Of a stretch of DNA of 64,000 nt, positions 39,037 to 54,000 are shown one piece after another. Positions within the stretch are counted from its first letter, which is position 1, and each line of letters starts with the position of its first letter. This DNA comes from a virus. The notes below the pieces were generated by a model, which was not told the origin of the DNA, did not search any database, and saw only the letters and a program-made list of their open reading frames with translations. Where the stretch lies: positions 50,333 to 114,332 of the IMG/VR virus record IMGVR_UViG_3300021513_000001; one strand, written 5' to 3'. A program made the translations under genes and the position numbers.

Positions 39037-42000
39037 TTATGTTTGTGAAGCAAATACACGTGCTGACCATGCTAAATCTTTAGCTTCTGCTACTTCTTCT
39101 CGTAGTTCATTAATCGCATTAGTAAACTTAGCACCCATAGTCCCCAAATTAGTTTGAAGTTGAACAAGAGCACTATCGTGATCATCTAACTTTTTATTTA
39201 TTAACTCAAATCCAGATTCCATTACCAAAACAGATGCTGTATTGTTAGCTACGTCTGTATCTAAATCTTCAACTAACCCTTTTAATTCTTTAATTGTTTC
39301 AGAACAACTAACTATTTCTTCTTTAAAAGCAATAAAATCAGTACTTTCTATTTCTTCTGTTTCTACTGGAACAGTATTTTTAATAATTTCAACATCTTCA
39401 GATAAAATTCTCGTCTTTTCAACTAATTCAGCTACTGTCTTCGAATCATTAGAAAGCTGATCTATGCTTTCAGATAATTCTTCTTTAACATTGTTTATCA
39501 AGTTTAATGCTTCCTCTTCAGAAATATATTCAACCACTTCTTTTTCTGCAGCTGCTGTCGGTCCTGATTCTTCTTTAGCTACATCAATTGTATTTATTTT
39601 AGTAGAAAGTGTATCTAACGAGATGGCTGTTTTAGACGCAGATTCTCCCAAATCGTCTATTAAATCTTTTGAAGACTTTGATGCCTCACCAACACTATTC
39701 ACGTTTTTTAAATTATCAGAAAGATCTACAAATAATTTATTAACATCAATAACTGATTCTTTTAACACCTCTATTTCATCTTTTAAGTTAGATACTTCTA
39801 TGTTTAACTTTTTGTTTTTCTTTAAAATTTCATCTGATTGCTTTACTTCTATATTTTTTTGACTATCTAGTTGAGCTTTTGGTTTCACTGCAAATTCTTT
39901 AATCTTATCTCTTTTAGTAGCAATCTCTTTACCTGCTTCTAGTACACTAGGTAAAAACGTTACATTTTTTTCTTGTTCCGGGTATGTAACAAACATTCCC
40001 TTTTTTTCCAAACTTTCCTTAATCTGTCTACGATTCTCCTCTTGAGAAAATTCTTGCCCAGGATACCTTACTGTAATTCCAGTCGTTTCAAAAAAACTTT
40101 TATATTTTTTTTGTCCTTCAGTTAATAAAGGCCGTTCATACGATGCGCCTACTTTATCTCTTTTATCAACAATTATAGGTTGTGATTTAACATTTTCACT
40201 TCTATTTATAGCATCAATAATACTTGCCCCAACATTTTCACCAGAAATAATTAATTTTCCTATATTATTTTTTATAGAATCCAAACGATCATTAGAAGGA
40301 GATATAGCACCCCTTATAGCTGTAGCATATTCTTCTGCCTGCACATCTCTAATCCTTTTTTCTTTAGCTTCCACCGCAACGCTTAAGTTTTTTTGTATTG
40401 CTTCTAAAGGCCCGCCCCTACCAATAAACGTACCAAAAGATCCTCCATATTTAGTAATATCCTCTCCTCTAGACGCTCTCTCCATTATATTATAAAGTTC
40501 CTTTGGATCAATTCCAGTATCTACTCCCTGTGCTCTCAAGCTTAAATTTTGACTATATAAATTTTTTGCAAGATCAAACTGCATACGCCTATCTGCTACC
40601 CTTTCTTGGGATAATTCTGACGTTCCTTGTCTTTTAGCCCATTTAGAAAAATCTATCTCTAAAGGCCTTATATTACGAGCACTCTCTATACCAGATAACC
40701 CTGTTTTTATAGAATCAATTATAGATTTCATCCCACTTACAGATTGCTGTAATGGTTCTAAAATCTTCCTTTTTTCTAACTCAAAAGTAGCACGCGCTTC
40801 CTTTTCTGCTTCATATACCTCAAGTAATTTTCTATTCCTTTCTTTTATTTCAGAAGGAACACGACCAAGCGTAGCTCTCAACTCGTTTTCTTCTCTTGTT
40901 ATTTGATCTAATGATTTACCCCTCCCAGCAGCAATATCCATTCGAGTCTGTTGTCTAATATTTGGAATACGTAATTTTTCTGCTTCTTTTCTAGCCTTAT
41001 CTTCTTCAACTAATGCCTTAGCTTGGTATTGTGAATAAAGTTTTTGTAGTTTTTCCAACCCCGGTGTTGTTTTATCAACAGCTTCTTCAGATTTTACATC
41101 AAATTCTGATCTTTTACCACTTGTACGTTCAACACCTTCTGCTGTTTTTGCAGTATTTTTTGCAATTTCATTTAAAACACTTATAACCGGCCCAAGCTCT
41201 ACAGAACCTGTTTCTAAAGCACCCTCAATCATACTATTTAATCTTTCATTAGATATGCCTTGTTGTTTAAGAAAGTCAACCTGTCCCATAATACCAGCCA
41301 TTATATCTGTTTTACTACGAACGGCTTTAACTTTTTCCAACTGTTTCAAATAAGAAATAGTATTTTCTCTATATTCTTGGTCTCTATTATATAATATCTC
41401 ATGAGGACTATATCTAGCAGTTGTAGATACATCAACTCCTATAGGTAAAGCTTCACGATATAAAGGCCCACCTTTTACATTCAATCTTTTAGCCCTTGAT
41501 TCAATAAGTTTTTGACTCTTTGCCGACTGCATATCTAAATTCTTAAAAGTAAATGAAAGATTTTCTACACTTTTAATAAGAGGATCAGTTACTTTAGTAA
41601 ACAAAGTAAAACTATTTATTATATTTTCTAAACTTTTACCAGAGTTGATTAATTCATCATTTAAATTTTCTATTTTTTCTTTATTTTTATTAGCGCTTAT
41701 TCCAATCTTTTCAAGTACTTCCTCCATAACTTTTTCCGGTGTTGCAATTTTGTTTGTAATAACACCAGTTTCAATTTTACTCTCCTTTTGTTGTCTCTTT
41801 TCTTCTTGTAACCCCTCAAAACGATTTTCAAGTAAATCAATAAACGTTCTTACTATTTTTTCATTATTTTTAATTCCAACACCAAAACCCATTGTGCTAA
41901 CTTCTTTACCGGCTATTTTTTCTTGTTCTGGTGTAAGTGTAGATGTTGGGTTGTATGGTAAATTTTTTGCAGTAGCAACGGCTGTAACAAGACCTGCCGG

Positions 42001-45000
42001 ACTAGGAATCATAATAGAAGGTAAAAGAACTTTTGTAAAATCAATCAGAGATTCACTATTTTTTAAACTTTCTTGTACTTCAGCTGGTGATTTTTTAGTA
42101 CTTTTGACAAGCGTAAGCGCTTCTTTAGAAGTAGCCTGTTCATAAATAGCCGACACATCATTAGGTGATAATTCCTTATACTTAGAACTTTGTTGTGCTG
42201 CTGTAACTAAATCACCAATACCGGGTATAGAAGAACCCAACTCAGTAACAGCTCTTATAAATAACTTGTTACCTTCCTTTTCGCCCAAAGTTTCTTTCAG
42301 TGCAGCAAGATATTCTTTAGTACCCTTTATATCCCTATTAGAAATAAAACGTCCTATATCTGCTTTAACCTTTAAACTTGCACCCCTTACAGCAATATCT
42401 CTATTAATCTCCCCTGTTTCTTTCATAGCCTGGGATAAAGCAGTTAATCCTGTAGGCTTATTACTCTCAAGAATAGTTTTAATATCACCAAGAGTATTTG
42501 CTGTTTTTTGTTCCAATTTAGTTTGTTTTTGTGTTTCAGTTAATAAAACAGCAGTTGATAACTCACCAGTCTTTAATATGTTTTCTGAAACGGCTGCAAA
42601 TTCTTTTTTATCAAACCCTTTCTGTTTAGATAAATCTTTTATATATTTTAAATCAACTTCAGCCGTAACAATTTTTTCCCCTCTTTTAACATATTTCATA
42701 TATTCTAATTCTTTTACATTATATTCTTTAGCTTTTTTTGCATATTCAGGTATAATAAAAGCCCTCTCAGCAATAGGTAATTCGCTCATTTTTCTCATAT
42801 TAATTTTTGGAGTAGGTATCAATTCCATACCAGCTAACGGTCCAGTTAAACGCTTCATAGTTCTTGTTCTAAATTTTTGTACAAGTTCCTGTTTTTCGTA
42901 AGTCACATCAATTTGTTCCAAAGCTTTCTTAAGATTCATAATAACACGCGCATCTTGTATAGCTACATTTGAAAGACCTGTTAAACTATTAATTAATTCG
43001 CTAATATTTTTAGATGTCTCTTCAGCAACATCACCGTGTTTTTCATTAACAGCAAGCGCAGCTTTTTGTGCTTTACGAACTTCTTCTTGACGTTTAACAT
43101 ATTCATTAATAAAGCCCATAGTTTCTTTAGAAAAAACCTTATAAGCATTATTTTGAATCAATATAGGAGTTTTAATTTGATAACGGTACATACTACCTAA
43201 CTCTAATTTTCCTTCTTTTATTGGTTTATACATACCAGCTTCAGCACCAACAAAATAACGAGATATTTTTCTAAGACGAACCTCTACATCAGTTAACATA
43301 CCTACAGCATTTATTACACCAATAAATTTATCAGAAATAACTGCTGTTTTCTTAAAATTTTCTAAAGTATCTGTAACAAATTTAAGCCCTTTTTCTTGAT
43401 TTTTACTAACTTCAACAGAATACTTAACCCATTTTTCACTAGCATCGCCTACACCTTTTTCAAAAACAGAAACCATATCGCCTAAATAACCTGAACCTTT
43501 CTTAAACATAAAAACATCTTTAGCTATAGCTTCTTCTAGTACGTTACGACGCTCCTCTTCAGTACTAACACCTCTAAAAGGAATACCCTGTTCCATTGCA
43601 GCTTGTTTTGTAAGTTCTGCAGAAGCCCTTATATTAACTCCACTAAGCCTTTGAGCAAAAGACGCTTGAATATCTTCAACAGATATTCCCTTATAAAACT
43701 GTTTATTTTTTTGCTGCTCTAGTTCAGCTAATGCCCTGCCTGTTGCTCCAAATGCAGCCTTGCCTGCAAGCTCTGGAGTCATACCAGGACCAGCCATTGT
43801 AAAGAAATCTCTTTTGATTTCTAAAAACTTATCATTAAACTCTGTCATAATATTAAGATGTTCTTTTTGTAATGCTGACCATCTTTTAAATCGATCCTCT
43901 TGTCTGCTGTACTCTTCTGGATTAATCTCCTTTAAACGTGTTAATGGAGCACGTATGATCTCCCCCTTCTGTCCAGCTTCATAACGCATTTTATTAATTT
44001 TTTCTGAAGAACGAATCATTCGTTCAAACAATGTTCTTCTTTTATCAGCATACTTTTCAAGAGATTTAAAACCAGTCATCTCTCCTAAATTACCAATACC
44101 TTCTCTAAACATGTATTGAAGTTTTTTCCAAAAACCTTTTATTTTTACAGCTTTCATCAAATCATCTAATTCTTCTTTTTCAATATGTAATTTTAAATTA
44201 ATCCTAGCATTGGCAGCAATCTCCTCAAGTTTAGCTATAACAGAATCTAACTTATCAGTCGATGAAACAATAGATTTACCAAATTTATCAAACCCAATAA
44301 AACCTTCAGAAGTTAAAGAAACAACAGCAGTAGCATATTCTCTAATGCTTTCTATCTGCTCTTTCTTCATTAATAATGGACTCTTGTACGATCTCCCTTT
44401 TACCTGACTAGCAATCTGTTCTTCAGTTAATTCTTCTAAAGCTTTTATTCTTCCACCTCTAATTTCTACTCTTGAACGTATCATCTTAACATTAGATATA
44501 GATTTTATTTTTTCCTCAACAACATCCAAAGCCTTTTTATAATCTTTAGTTCTATCCTCAGCAGAAGCAAAAGTTTTAGTCACAGCTTTATTAAACAAAT
44601 ACATTCCAACACCAAGTGACGCTATAACACTAATAAAAGTACCCAATGCCCCTAAAGAAGTCACTAACCCTAAAACAGAAAGAGATGCTTTACCTGTAGC
44701 TTTTACAAGAGAACTCATAGACTTTACAGATTTCTCTATCATAGCACCAGAAAATGCAAAGGAAGCACCAGAAACTAAACCCCTTCCAATACCAGACACT
44801 CTTGTTCCAACTTTTGGTAATAATGCCTTTGGAGACATCTGCCTAACCTTTTCAAAAACCTCTCTTCCTTTTTCTTGCTTCCCTCCAAATAGCGCCCCAA
44901 CAAGTTCTCTTGGTGTTCTTCGTTTTCTTTTAGCACCACCAATACTAGGCCCCAACAATCCAAACATTGACAAATCAAAATATTTACCAAGAGCAGTTGC

Positions 45001-48000
45001 ACCTAAATAAGCACTCGTACCAATAGTTGCTAAAGCACCACCATGTATGCCAGCAATTGCTTCAGTTACCGCTTTCAAAGAATCTGTAAGAGCTTTTAAC
45101 CCAGTTAAAATAGGCCCGCTAGCAGAAATAGCCAAAGCATTAAAAGAAGCCTTTAATTGAGCCGATTTCTTAGCTAAAGTCTCCATAACTAATTTATTTT
45201 CTTTTTCTGCCGACCCAACCGAATTAATACTAACAGCGCTAGCAGCCAAAGCTCTGTCATAATGCTCCATTAAAACCATAAGAGCATTATAATGTCGTAT
45301 ACCACCCATAGCTTGTGCTGTTGCTAATTTTTGAGCTCTAGTTAAACCAACCCATTTTTTAGCTAAATCATCTAAAACATCAGAACCTCTCCTAAGTCTT
45401 CCACCCTCAATAGTCTTAACACCAATAGCTGTTAATGCTTTTGGTGCTTTCTGTGTACCCATTCTTGAAAAAATAAATTTAAGAGATGTACCCACCTCCT
45501 TACCCGTTTGTCTTGTAGCTTCTCCAATTGCAGTAATAATACCATTAAGCTTATGAACACCTATACCCATTACCTTAGCAGCAGTACCAGCTTTTTTAAA
45601 ACCATCAGCTAAATCCTTTGCTGTTATAGCAAATTTATTTTCAACTTCATTCCAAGAATCAAGAATAGAAATAGACTTTTCACCTTCTATATTAAACTGT
45701 CTTGTAGCAGATGTTAATGCCTCAGCAGCCTCAGCCGGTTTCATTGTTGTAACATTTGCAGCAAGTGTAGAAACACGCGCCATCTCTTTTACTTGCTCTT
45801 GCGGAAGACCTTGCTGAGCAAATATACGCATAGTTTCAAACACACCTATTAACTCAGCACCATAGTCTTTAGCAAAACGAACAGCAGAATTTCGCATATT
45901 ATCAAAGTTAGTTGTAATAGGTGACATCACCTTCTTTAAATTGACCAAACCCGTTTCTGCTTGTTTCATTACTTCTATCATTTGTCTTGCGCCGCCTATA
46001 ATACCATATACCACTCCCGATGCAGCACCCCACAATGAAACCCTTCTAAGAACAGACCCTATTTGCCCCCCTCCTACTTCCTCCCTTTCAGATACCTTAG
46101 TTACTGGCCCAGCAAGACCAAAATACTTACCTCTAGCAGTAAGTCTTTTAGTTATAGCAACCTCTTCACCAGACTCTGTAAGAAGTTTACCTTTTATAAG
46201 CATAGACTTACCAATCTGATTAGCTCTTTTTAACTCCTCTTTTCCTTCTTCTATTCTTGAACGAAATGCAGCAAGTGAAGATTCCGGCGTCTCATAACCA
46301 CCCATTGTTATACCCTTGCGCGCAGCAATTGGAGTTTTAACTACTTTTTGATACATTCCCTGCGCTGCAAGCTGCGCCTGTTTATAAGCAGCACGTTCTT
46401 CTTCTGAAAGAATTACAGCACCGTTTTGTGCTTCTTTAAGCAACGCTATAATTTCTACTAAATCATTTTCAGCATTATCAAAATTTATAGCTTCTGTGTG
46501 TTTTCCAGCTTTTACCAAACCCACATCAAACTGCTTAACCCCAAGTAACATATCAGATATACGCTTATTAACGTCACCTGTTCCCTCCATAAACTTGCTA
46601 ACTAAAGTACTAGCGCGGGTTTTTTTATTTTTTTCTAATTCTCTTGCATATTCTTTAGCTGCTTTAGATTCTTGTTCTTCTATACCTGTAACAACACCAC
46701 CTTCACCAACAGCCTTAAGTTGTACCTGCCTTCTCTGCACAACCCCAGTAGTAAGAGGAACCGTAGCTGCAACTTTCATTGTTTTTCCAACAGCTAACGA
46801 AGCATCTTCCCACATAGCAGCTTTCTCTAATTCCACCTGTTTTCTAAATGCAGCTTCAGCTGATTCGGGAGTTTCCATACCCTTCATTATTATACCAGGC
46901 AATGCTTCTGGAGCTGTTTCTGCTACAGTACGAATAGCTGTTCCAATTTTTCTTTTTAATTGTGAAAATTCTACAAATTTTTCTGAACTAATACCTGGAG
47001 TTTTTATCATTTCGTTAAGAATCATCTGCATATCAGCTAAATCTTTAAGCGCTTCATCAAAATTAACAGTACCAGCAACATCATCAAATCTTTTTATACC
47101 AAGCCATACATCTTTTATTTTTTCATTTACATTTTTTGTTGAAGATTCGAATTCTTTTATAAGTCTAACAGCACGTCTACTTATTACTTCTTCCTTTTCT
47201 ACGGTAGGTTTCTCTTCTATTCTTTCAATTCCACCTACAACTCCTGGAGCATATAACCCCTCCTTTGCTCCTCTAGCAACAAGAGTAACTGTTCTCTTTT
47301 CAACCAGACCCTCTTCAGTAGGTATTTTAAAAGCAACTTTTCTTTTAGTCCCTACAACCAAACCCTTCTCTGCTAACATCTCTTTTTCATGCTTTTGTAA
47401 AAGAGCTTCAGCAGCAGCTTCTGCAGTTTCTCTGGTTTCTAATCCAGGTAAAACAAGAGTAGGCAATGCAGCGGCGTGGGTTTCTTGAACAGCCTTTTCC
47501 ATTTTAGTTACTTGCCTTACAGCATGTTCCAAATCAGAATACTCTTCCGGACTAAACATTCCATGAATTCTAAATGCTTTTAATTCTTCTTTAATTATTG
47601 CTAAATCTGCTTTCGCTTTTTCAAAATTAAAAGCTTTTCCACTTTTTGCTAACTCAGGATTAAATCTCCTTATTTCAGCCCACATAGTTTTTAAACGCTC
47701 TTCCATCCTTCCAGCCCCCATTAAAACAGGGGCTACAGCTTTTCCAGCGGTAGCACTTTGAACTTCTATAGCTTTTAATACTCTCTCCCTTTCATGTGGT
47801 ACACGATAAAGACCTAACTGCTCTACAGCTGCCTCATCTGCATACCCCAAAACCCTCCCACTTTCAGCCCTTTTCAAAAATGGAGTAGTTTTTTTACCAT
47901 AAGAACGAAGAATTACAGCTCCAGCCTTTCCTATAGCCTTTTCTCTTCCATAAATATCTCCAGCTTCTTCTGCCTGCTGAGCTATATCCGCTTCAGCCCT

Positions 48001-51000
48001 AGCTCTTTCTAAATGGTACTGAGCCCAAACAGTTTGTTGTTTAGGAAATGAAACACCCTTCATCGATGCTTTTAAAATTTCAGGAGCAACTAATGGAGAA
48101 ATCTCTTTAGCTCTCACAGCTTCAAGAACATTTAATGTTGGTTCTGGTAACCCTTCCTGAGTAAAACCAGTTCTCTTTTCAGCAGCAGCAATTAAATTCA
48201 TTAAAGCTTCTAATTTTGATTTATATTTAGGTTTTCCTCCCCCTGGTGGCACACCACCTGGAGGTATATTCCCTGGAGGTGCGCCCCCTGGCGGTACACC
48301 TGCTGGCGGTACACCTCCTAATGAAATACCAACTCTAGCAGCAAAATCAGCCAAACCTTCTTTTTCTAAAACTTTATAAGCTTTAACAGCCTTTTTCGCC
48401 TCAACCCCAAGTTCTGTTCCACCAGGTACAGCAGTCATCACAGACATGTTTTGTTTAATAAAAGTTAGAGCCTCTTGAATTTTTGCAATCTGTATATTTG
48501 TTAAACTTTTTGCCCCACCTAAAAGAAAATTTAAAGCTTCATTATACTCTTTTAACATATTAACTGCTTTTACAGCAGAAAGATCACCAAAAGCAGCATA
48601 ATCTATACCCTTAACACCGCCCTCTAATATTTCTCTTGCTCTATCTATTTTTGTTTCAGCTTTCTTTCCTGCGGTTAGTACTTCTATTTTCCCACGTTCT
48701 CTAACTAAAGCTTCCCGCTTCAATACAGTCTTTTCTGGTATATCTGGAACATCCTCTTCAGAAACATAACCATAACCTAATGGAAGCATTAACGGTCCTC
48801 TCGGAGGAATTTTCTTAGGCTTTTCTTTAACAAACAAACGAGCCTGCTCATACTTTGTCTTTACATCTGTTAATGGTTTCTCAGCAACTTTTAATGGCGG
48901 TGGCGCTGTCCCTATACTATATCCAGGAAACATAAATTGCTGTACATATTCTTCAGCTCTTTTTTTAGCCCTTCCTTTCTTTTTCTTAGTAAAAGCAGCA
49001 TATTCTTCTTCTTCAGCAACCTGTTTTTTATATTGTTCACCAACAATCGGAGAAATAGAAAACATCAAATCTTTTTTATACTCTGCCGACTTTACATATT
49101 GTTCAATCGCTTTTTTCCTATGTTGAAACAGGTATTCTTGTTGAAATTTTTCTATTTCTTCTTCTTTTGCTTTCGGGCGTTCTTTCTTAAATTTAGCAGC
49201 ACCCTCAGCCATAATCATTTCTTTTTCTTTCGTAGTAAGCCTTGGAACACCAAGCTTTTCTTCAAGAACGGCAACACCTCTACGTTTTTGTTTTGCAGTA
49301 GTCAAAGATTTAAATATTTTACCTAAATTAACACCAAATTTTTCCATTCTATTAAACATCGCAAACATATCCTTAAAAGCATCTTGCATCATAACATCTG
49401 ATACAGACACACCACTACCTGTTTGCTTGATAATTTCTAAAACTCTTATTATAGCTTTATCTAGGGTTGTTTTTCCTTTTTCTACTTGTTTGGCAAATTT
49501 TTCAACAGAGGCTGTAGAAGTTCTCAAAGAATAAAGAGGCTGCATTTGTGAAAAATATCTACCTAAATCTAATTCACCACTAGCAATTTGTTCCTCTATC
49601 ATAGCTTTTTGTTTTGGTGTCTTTGCAGTTTTTAAAACTTGATTTTGAATATCTTTAGCAGTAGCACTAAGAAAACCTTTAAAACTAAACTGATCAGCAT
49701 ACGCTTCTGTTATATCCTTACGTACCATCAATAGTTCTTTATCAGTTTTTCCCTTTGCTGTTTCAGGACTCATTCTCCGCACTTCTGATAAAAAATCTTC
49801 AGAATTTAAAGCATCTAACCTGTCTTTAATTGTAGTTTTTATTATTTCATTTGCTTTTAATATTCCCTTAAATCTTTCCGGTTCTTTCTGCATAGTAGCA
49901 AACAAAGTACCAGAAGCCATACCCTGCGTTACTTCCTGAAATATTGCCTTTCCACCGTGTTTTGCTGACATAGAGGCATTAATAACCTGTTCTAACAAAG
50001 CATTCATCATTGTTTGCATTTCACGAGCAGGTACAGCTTTTTGAACTAATTCGCCACCCTTTCCATACACAGCACCAAGAGCAACACTCTCAGGCTTCCA
50101 AGCAGCATACTCAGATTTAGTTACTTGTCTATCACCAAAACCTATGGAAGTTTCAATAATTCTCGCTAACCTGCTTATTGCTTCTGTTGATTCACCAAGG
50201 CCTGTTTTTACATACAGATTTTCATATTGCTTTGCACGAACTTTTTCATACAACATTTTTCTTGAAAAAGTCTCTATACCCTCTGCATCAACAATACCTT
50301 TTTTTTCAGCAATCTTAGATAAATGCCCTACAGTAATACCAAGATTCTTCAACCCCTCTAAAACATCAGGAGTAGTTAAATGTTTCATTTCTTCGGTTAT
50401 ATCGGGAGTTTTAAATATCTTAGCTCCAGGAATACCAGCCCTAGAAGTATACAAATCTGCAAGTTCTGCCATAGATCCTGTCAAACCAACTTCTTTATAA
50501 TTCATCATCTGATTAATAAAAGCTCTAGGATCTAAAGTACCAACTTTACCATATACACCTTTACGTGCAGCTTGATATTGAGCTTCTATTTCTTTTCTTG
50601 CTTTTTTTGTTTTAGCAGCATGAACATTAATTTCATCACCATCTAAATCTGCATTTTGAGCATAACCAGCAAACTTTACAGTAAGAAGATCTATAGCTTT
50701 AGACAACTCCATTATATTTTTAGTTAACTCGGCTCTTTGAGCATCTAATTCTTTTGCTTTTGCTGTACCCTTTTCTGCTATCGGTAATTCTGATCTTTCT
50801 TTTCTCAAAGATGCTTGTCTTAATTCAAGTTTTTCTTTGATTCTCTTCATCTCTTCAATATCAACACCAGGTGCTACACCACCAGGAATTGCAATAACAT
50901 CCCGCGCTCTTGGATGAACTAATTCCTTAGCAATACCAAATTGATGACTAGCAATACCAGTCATAGGAAATCTAGTAGTCATAACTGGAACATTTTGACC

Positions 51001-54000
51001 TTCTCTAACAGCATCTAAAAGAGTTTTCCCGGCCTTCCCATAATCACCAGTCAACTTTTCCATCTTTGCAGCAGGAATTCCTACCTCGCCCTCTCTTAAA
51101 ACAACAGCCCCGGCTTTTTTTTCTGCTTCTACTGCTTTCTCATGTTTTTCTGTTTGAGTTATAATCGAATTTACAAGAGTATTACCCAAAGATTTTGCCT
51201 TGTTTGGATCTCCTAAAACACCTTTTTCACTCAACCTATTTATTATTTCTGCTGCTTCTTTAAAATCTTCTACTTTACTGTTTATAGCTGCACTTAAAGT
51301 ACCACGTACAGCAGGCATAACTCTAGTTTGAAAAGATTCAACACCCTTTCCCTTACCTATAGTAGATTCAATTAAAGCTTTCTTTAATCTTTGCTTATCT
51401 CTCTCTATAAGCCTTATTTTCTCTTCTAAAGCTTGTTCTTTAACATCGGTAGTAACACCAAACTGTTTTGCAGCAACACCAAGAGCACCCTCACTAACAG
51501 AAAGTAATCCAGGCTTTTCAACACCAGCACTATATATATCTATACCGCGTTTTAACGCATTAGTAATCCACTCTCTAGCTTTCGGAGTCTCTTCCTCAAA
51601 ACCTTTCTCACCTATATCTGGTTTTTCTCTAGAACGTTTTTTATAATAAAAATAGGACTCAAGCTCAGTAAAAGGTTTGCCAGCCTTCATTCGTTCTAAA
51701 TCTCTTTCAAAACTTTCTATTTGTCCAACATCAATTTTAGGCTCCAACATATTATCTTTTACATTCATTAATAACCCAACAATACTTCTAGCTTCTTTCT
51801 TACCTAAACCTTTTCCAGCTTTAGATGCTTTTTCTAACAGAGATATTCCAGATCCAATCTTATTTAAAAGACTTCTAACAGGTGTCTTCATTGCTCCCAA
51901 ACCAACATCTCCAACAGCAGAAGCCTCTTTCAATATAATTTTTATTTTTTCAAAATAAGCTATCAGATTTTTTAAATCTTCATCCGAAACAGCAGAAGGT
52001 TGCTTAAAAGCTTTTGATACAACATTACGAAATACTGAAGAAGTCTCACCTATTTGGTCTTTAACATTTCTCCTTAAAACATCTACATTTGCTTTCTCGC
52101 CCTTTAAATATTTCGTCTTTTTTATCTTTTCATAATCTTCCACATTACTCAACAGACTATTATATAACACTGCTAACTTATTAGCACTAACTGCACCACC
52201 TTCTTCAGCATAAGCACCAAGACTTTTTCTAGACGGAATATATAATGGCCTTCTTCCTATTTCTTTTCCTTCTTCAAATTCTGGAACTTTAACAAAGCCA
52301 CCAGCTCCAAATTTCTCAATATCTAAAACAGTATCACGCAAATCTTTATATTTTGATATTACACCTGGTAATTCTCTAATACCTTTTGTAGATATGTATG
52401 GGGCTTTAGTCTTTACTGGTTCTTCTTCAAGAGTTTTCAAAGCAAATATGTTCTCTAAAGCAGCACCAGTATCCGGTTTATAACCGCCAAGTGTTTCTTG
52501 GACTACAGCAGATCCCTCACCAAATGTTGACATAAGAGCAGCCATAGCCGCTACGTTCAATTTTTGCCCTTTAATTCTTCTTTCTATTTGTTTTTGTGAC
52601 CACTCTTCATACCTAGAAGGCTCACGAGTATATCTCCAAAACTTCTGTCCTGCAATAACACCACCAGCACCTTTACCAGAATACATTGGTAAAGTTCTCT
52701 CTTCTATAGCAAATTTTTCTTCCGGCCCCCAACCATAACCCATGGCTTGTAAATATTTAGAAACCTCACCAGTTGAAGTAAGTTGTTCAGGTGTTAGTTT
52801 CGGAGCTATAGCACCTTTAACATTGCCTGCAATATTATTAATAACAACCTCCAAAGGTTCAGCTAAATTTAAACGTTTAGTTGCACCAGTAAGACTCATT
52901 CTTACTTCCGTCGCTATTTTTTCAGTCAGTGCTCCAGCACCAAGAATCTGCTTAGCTTTTTTTCTTCCCTTCTCTATAGACTCAGGAGTAGCAACTCTAA
53001 TATCAATATCTAAAATTTTCGAAACAGCATTTCTTATTTTTTCACATTTACTTTGAACCTCTTTTGATAAATCTTTATGCATAAATTCAACAAAAGGCAT
53101 TGTTCCAAGCTCATCCAAATCTGTAATAAGTTTATCTATCTCTTTATCTGTCTGTCTACTTACCCCTTTCTTTGTTTCAAGCATTTTTTGAATAAGTTTA
53201 TGATATGACGTAGCTTGCTCCACATAACCAAGCTCTCCTTCTTCTCCCTTCCCAAACTTCACTACACCCTTTGAACCATAGTGTGTCGTCATTTTGGTCC
53301 CTAAAGCAGTAAATAAGCGCTCAACAATTTTAACAGCAACTGCCTCTAAACTTTCCCCACCAGCACTGGTTAAAACTTTTGATATTTCACTAACCATCTC
53401 CCTTCCAGTCTCGCCTTCACCAACACCACCAATTCCAAAAGTTTTTCCAATATCTGGAGCATATTTTGATACTATATCTTTAGCTACAAGCTCTGCCCCC
53501 TCTACCCCACTTACATCTTTTATCATAGGTTTTATATATTTTGCAAACCTATTAACTGCTTTACCAGCTATTTCTATTTGATCTTCAAAAGTACCAGCAG
53601 AATCTTTTATAACTGTCTGCAAATTAAGACCATAGCCCCCTTCTCCCCACAAACCCTCTTTTTCTGCAGCACGCCCACGAATACTTTGCAAAAGAGGAGT
53701 TTCTAACTCACCAATCACCTTACCACCAAGAGCTTTACCTCCCCCTAATGCATGATATGTTGGTGCTAAAGTACGTGCAAAATTACTCCACTCGCCTAAA
53801 GGTATATACTCCCTAATATTACCAGCAAAAACATTCATTCTCATTCTAAAAGGATCTGTAACATCAGAAGCCAACTTAACTGATCTGCTTTCACCAACGC
53901 CTTGAGAACTTAAACGAAATTGTTTTCCAGATAACGCTAAATATTTTTCAATTTCCCTATTATGAGCAACCAACTGCTTGCGTTGTAGCTCTCCAGCTAC

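Noticed and set aside
39020-39070. Longer start of the 671-residue gene overlapping the tape measure
   Set aside because: The ATG at 39019 has GGAG five bases upstream and removes the overlap.
41645-49326. Several plus-strand open frames of 100-330 codons opposite the tape measure gene
   Set aside because: They are antisense shadows of a continuous coding frame, with Ser/Phe-rich composition and no ribosome sites or family motifs.
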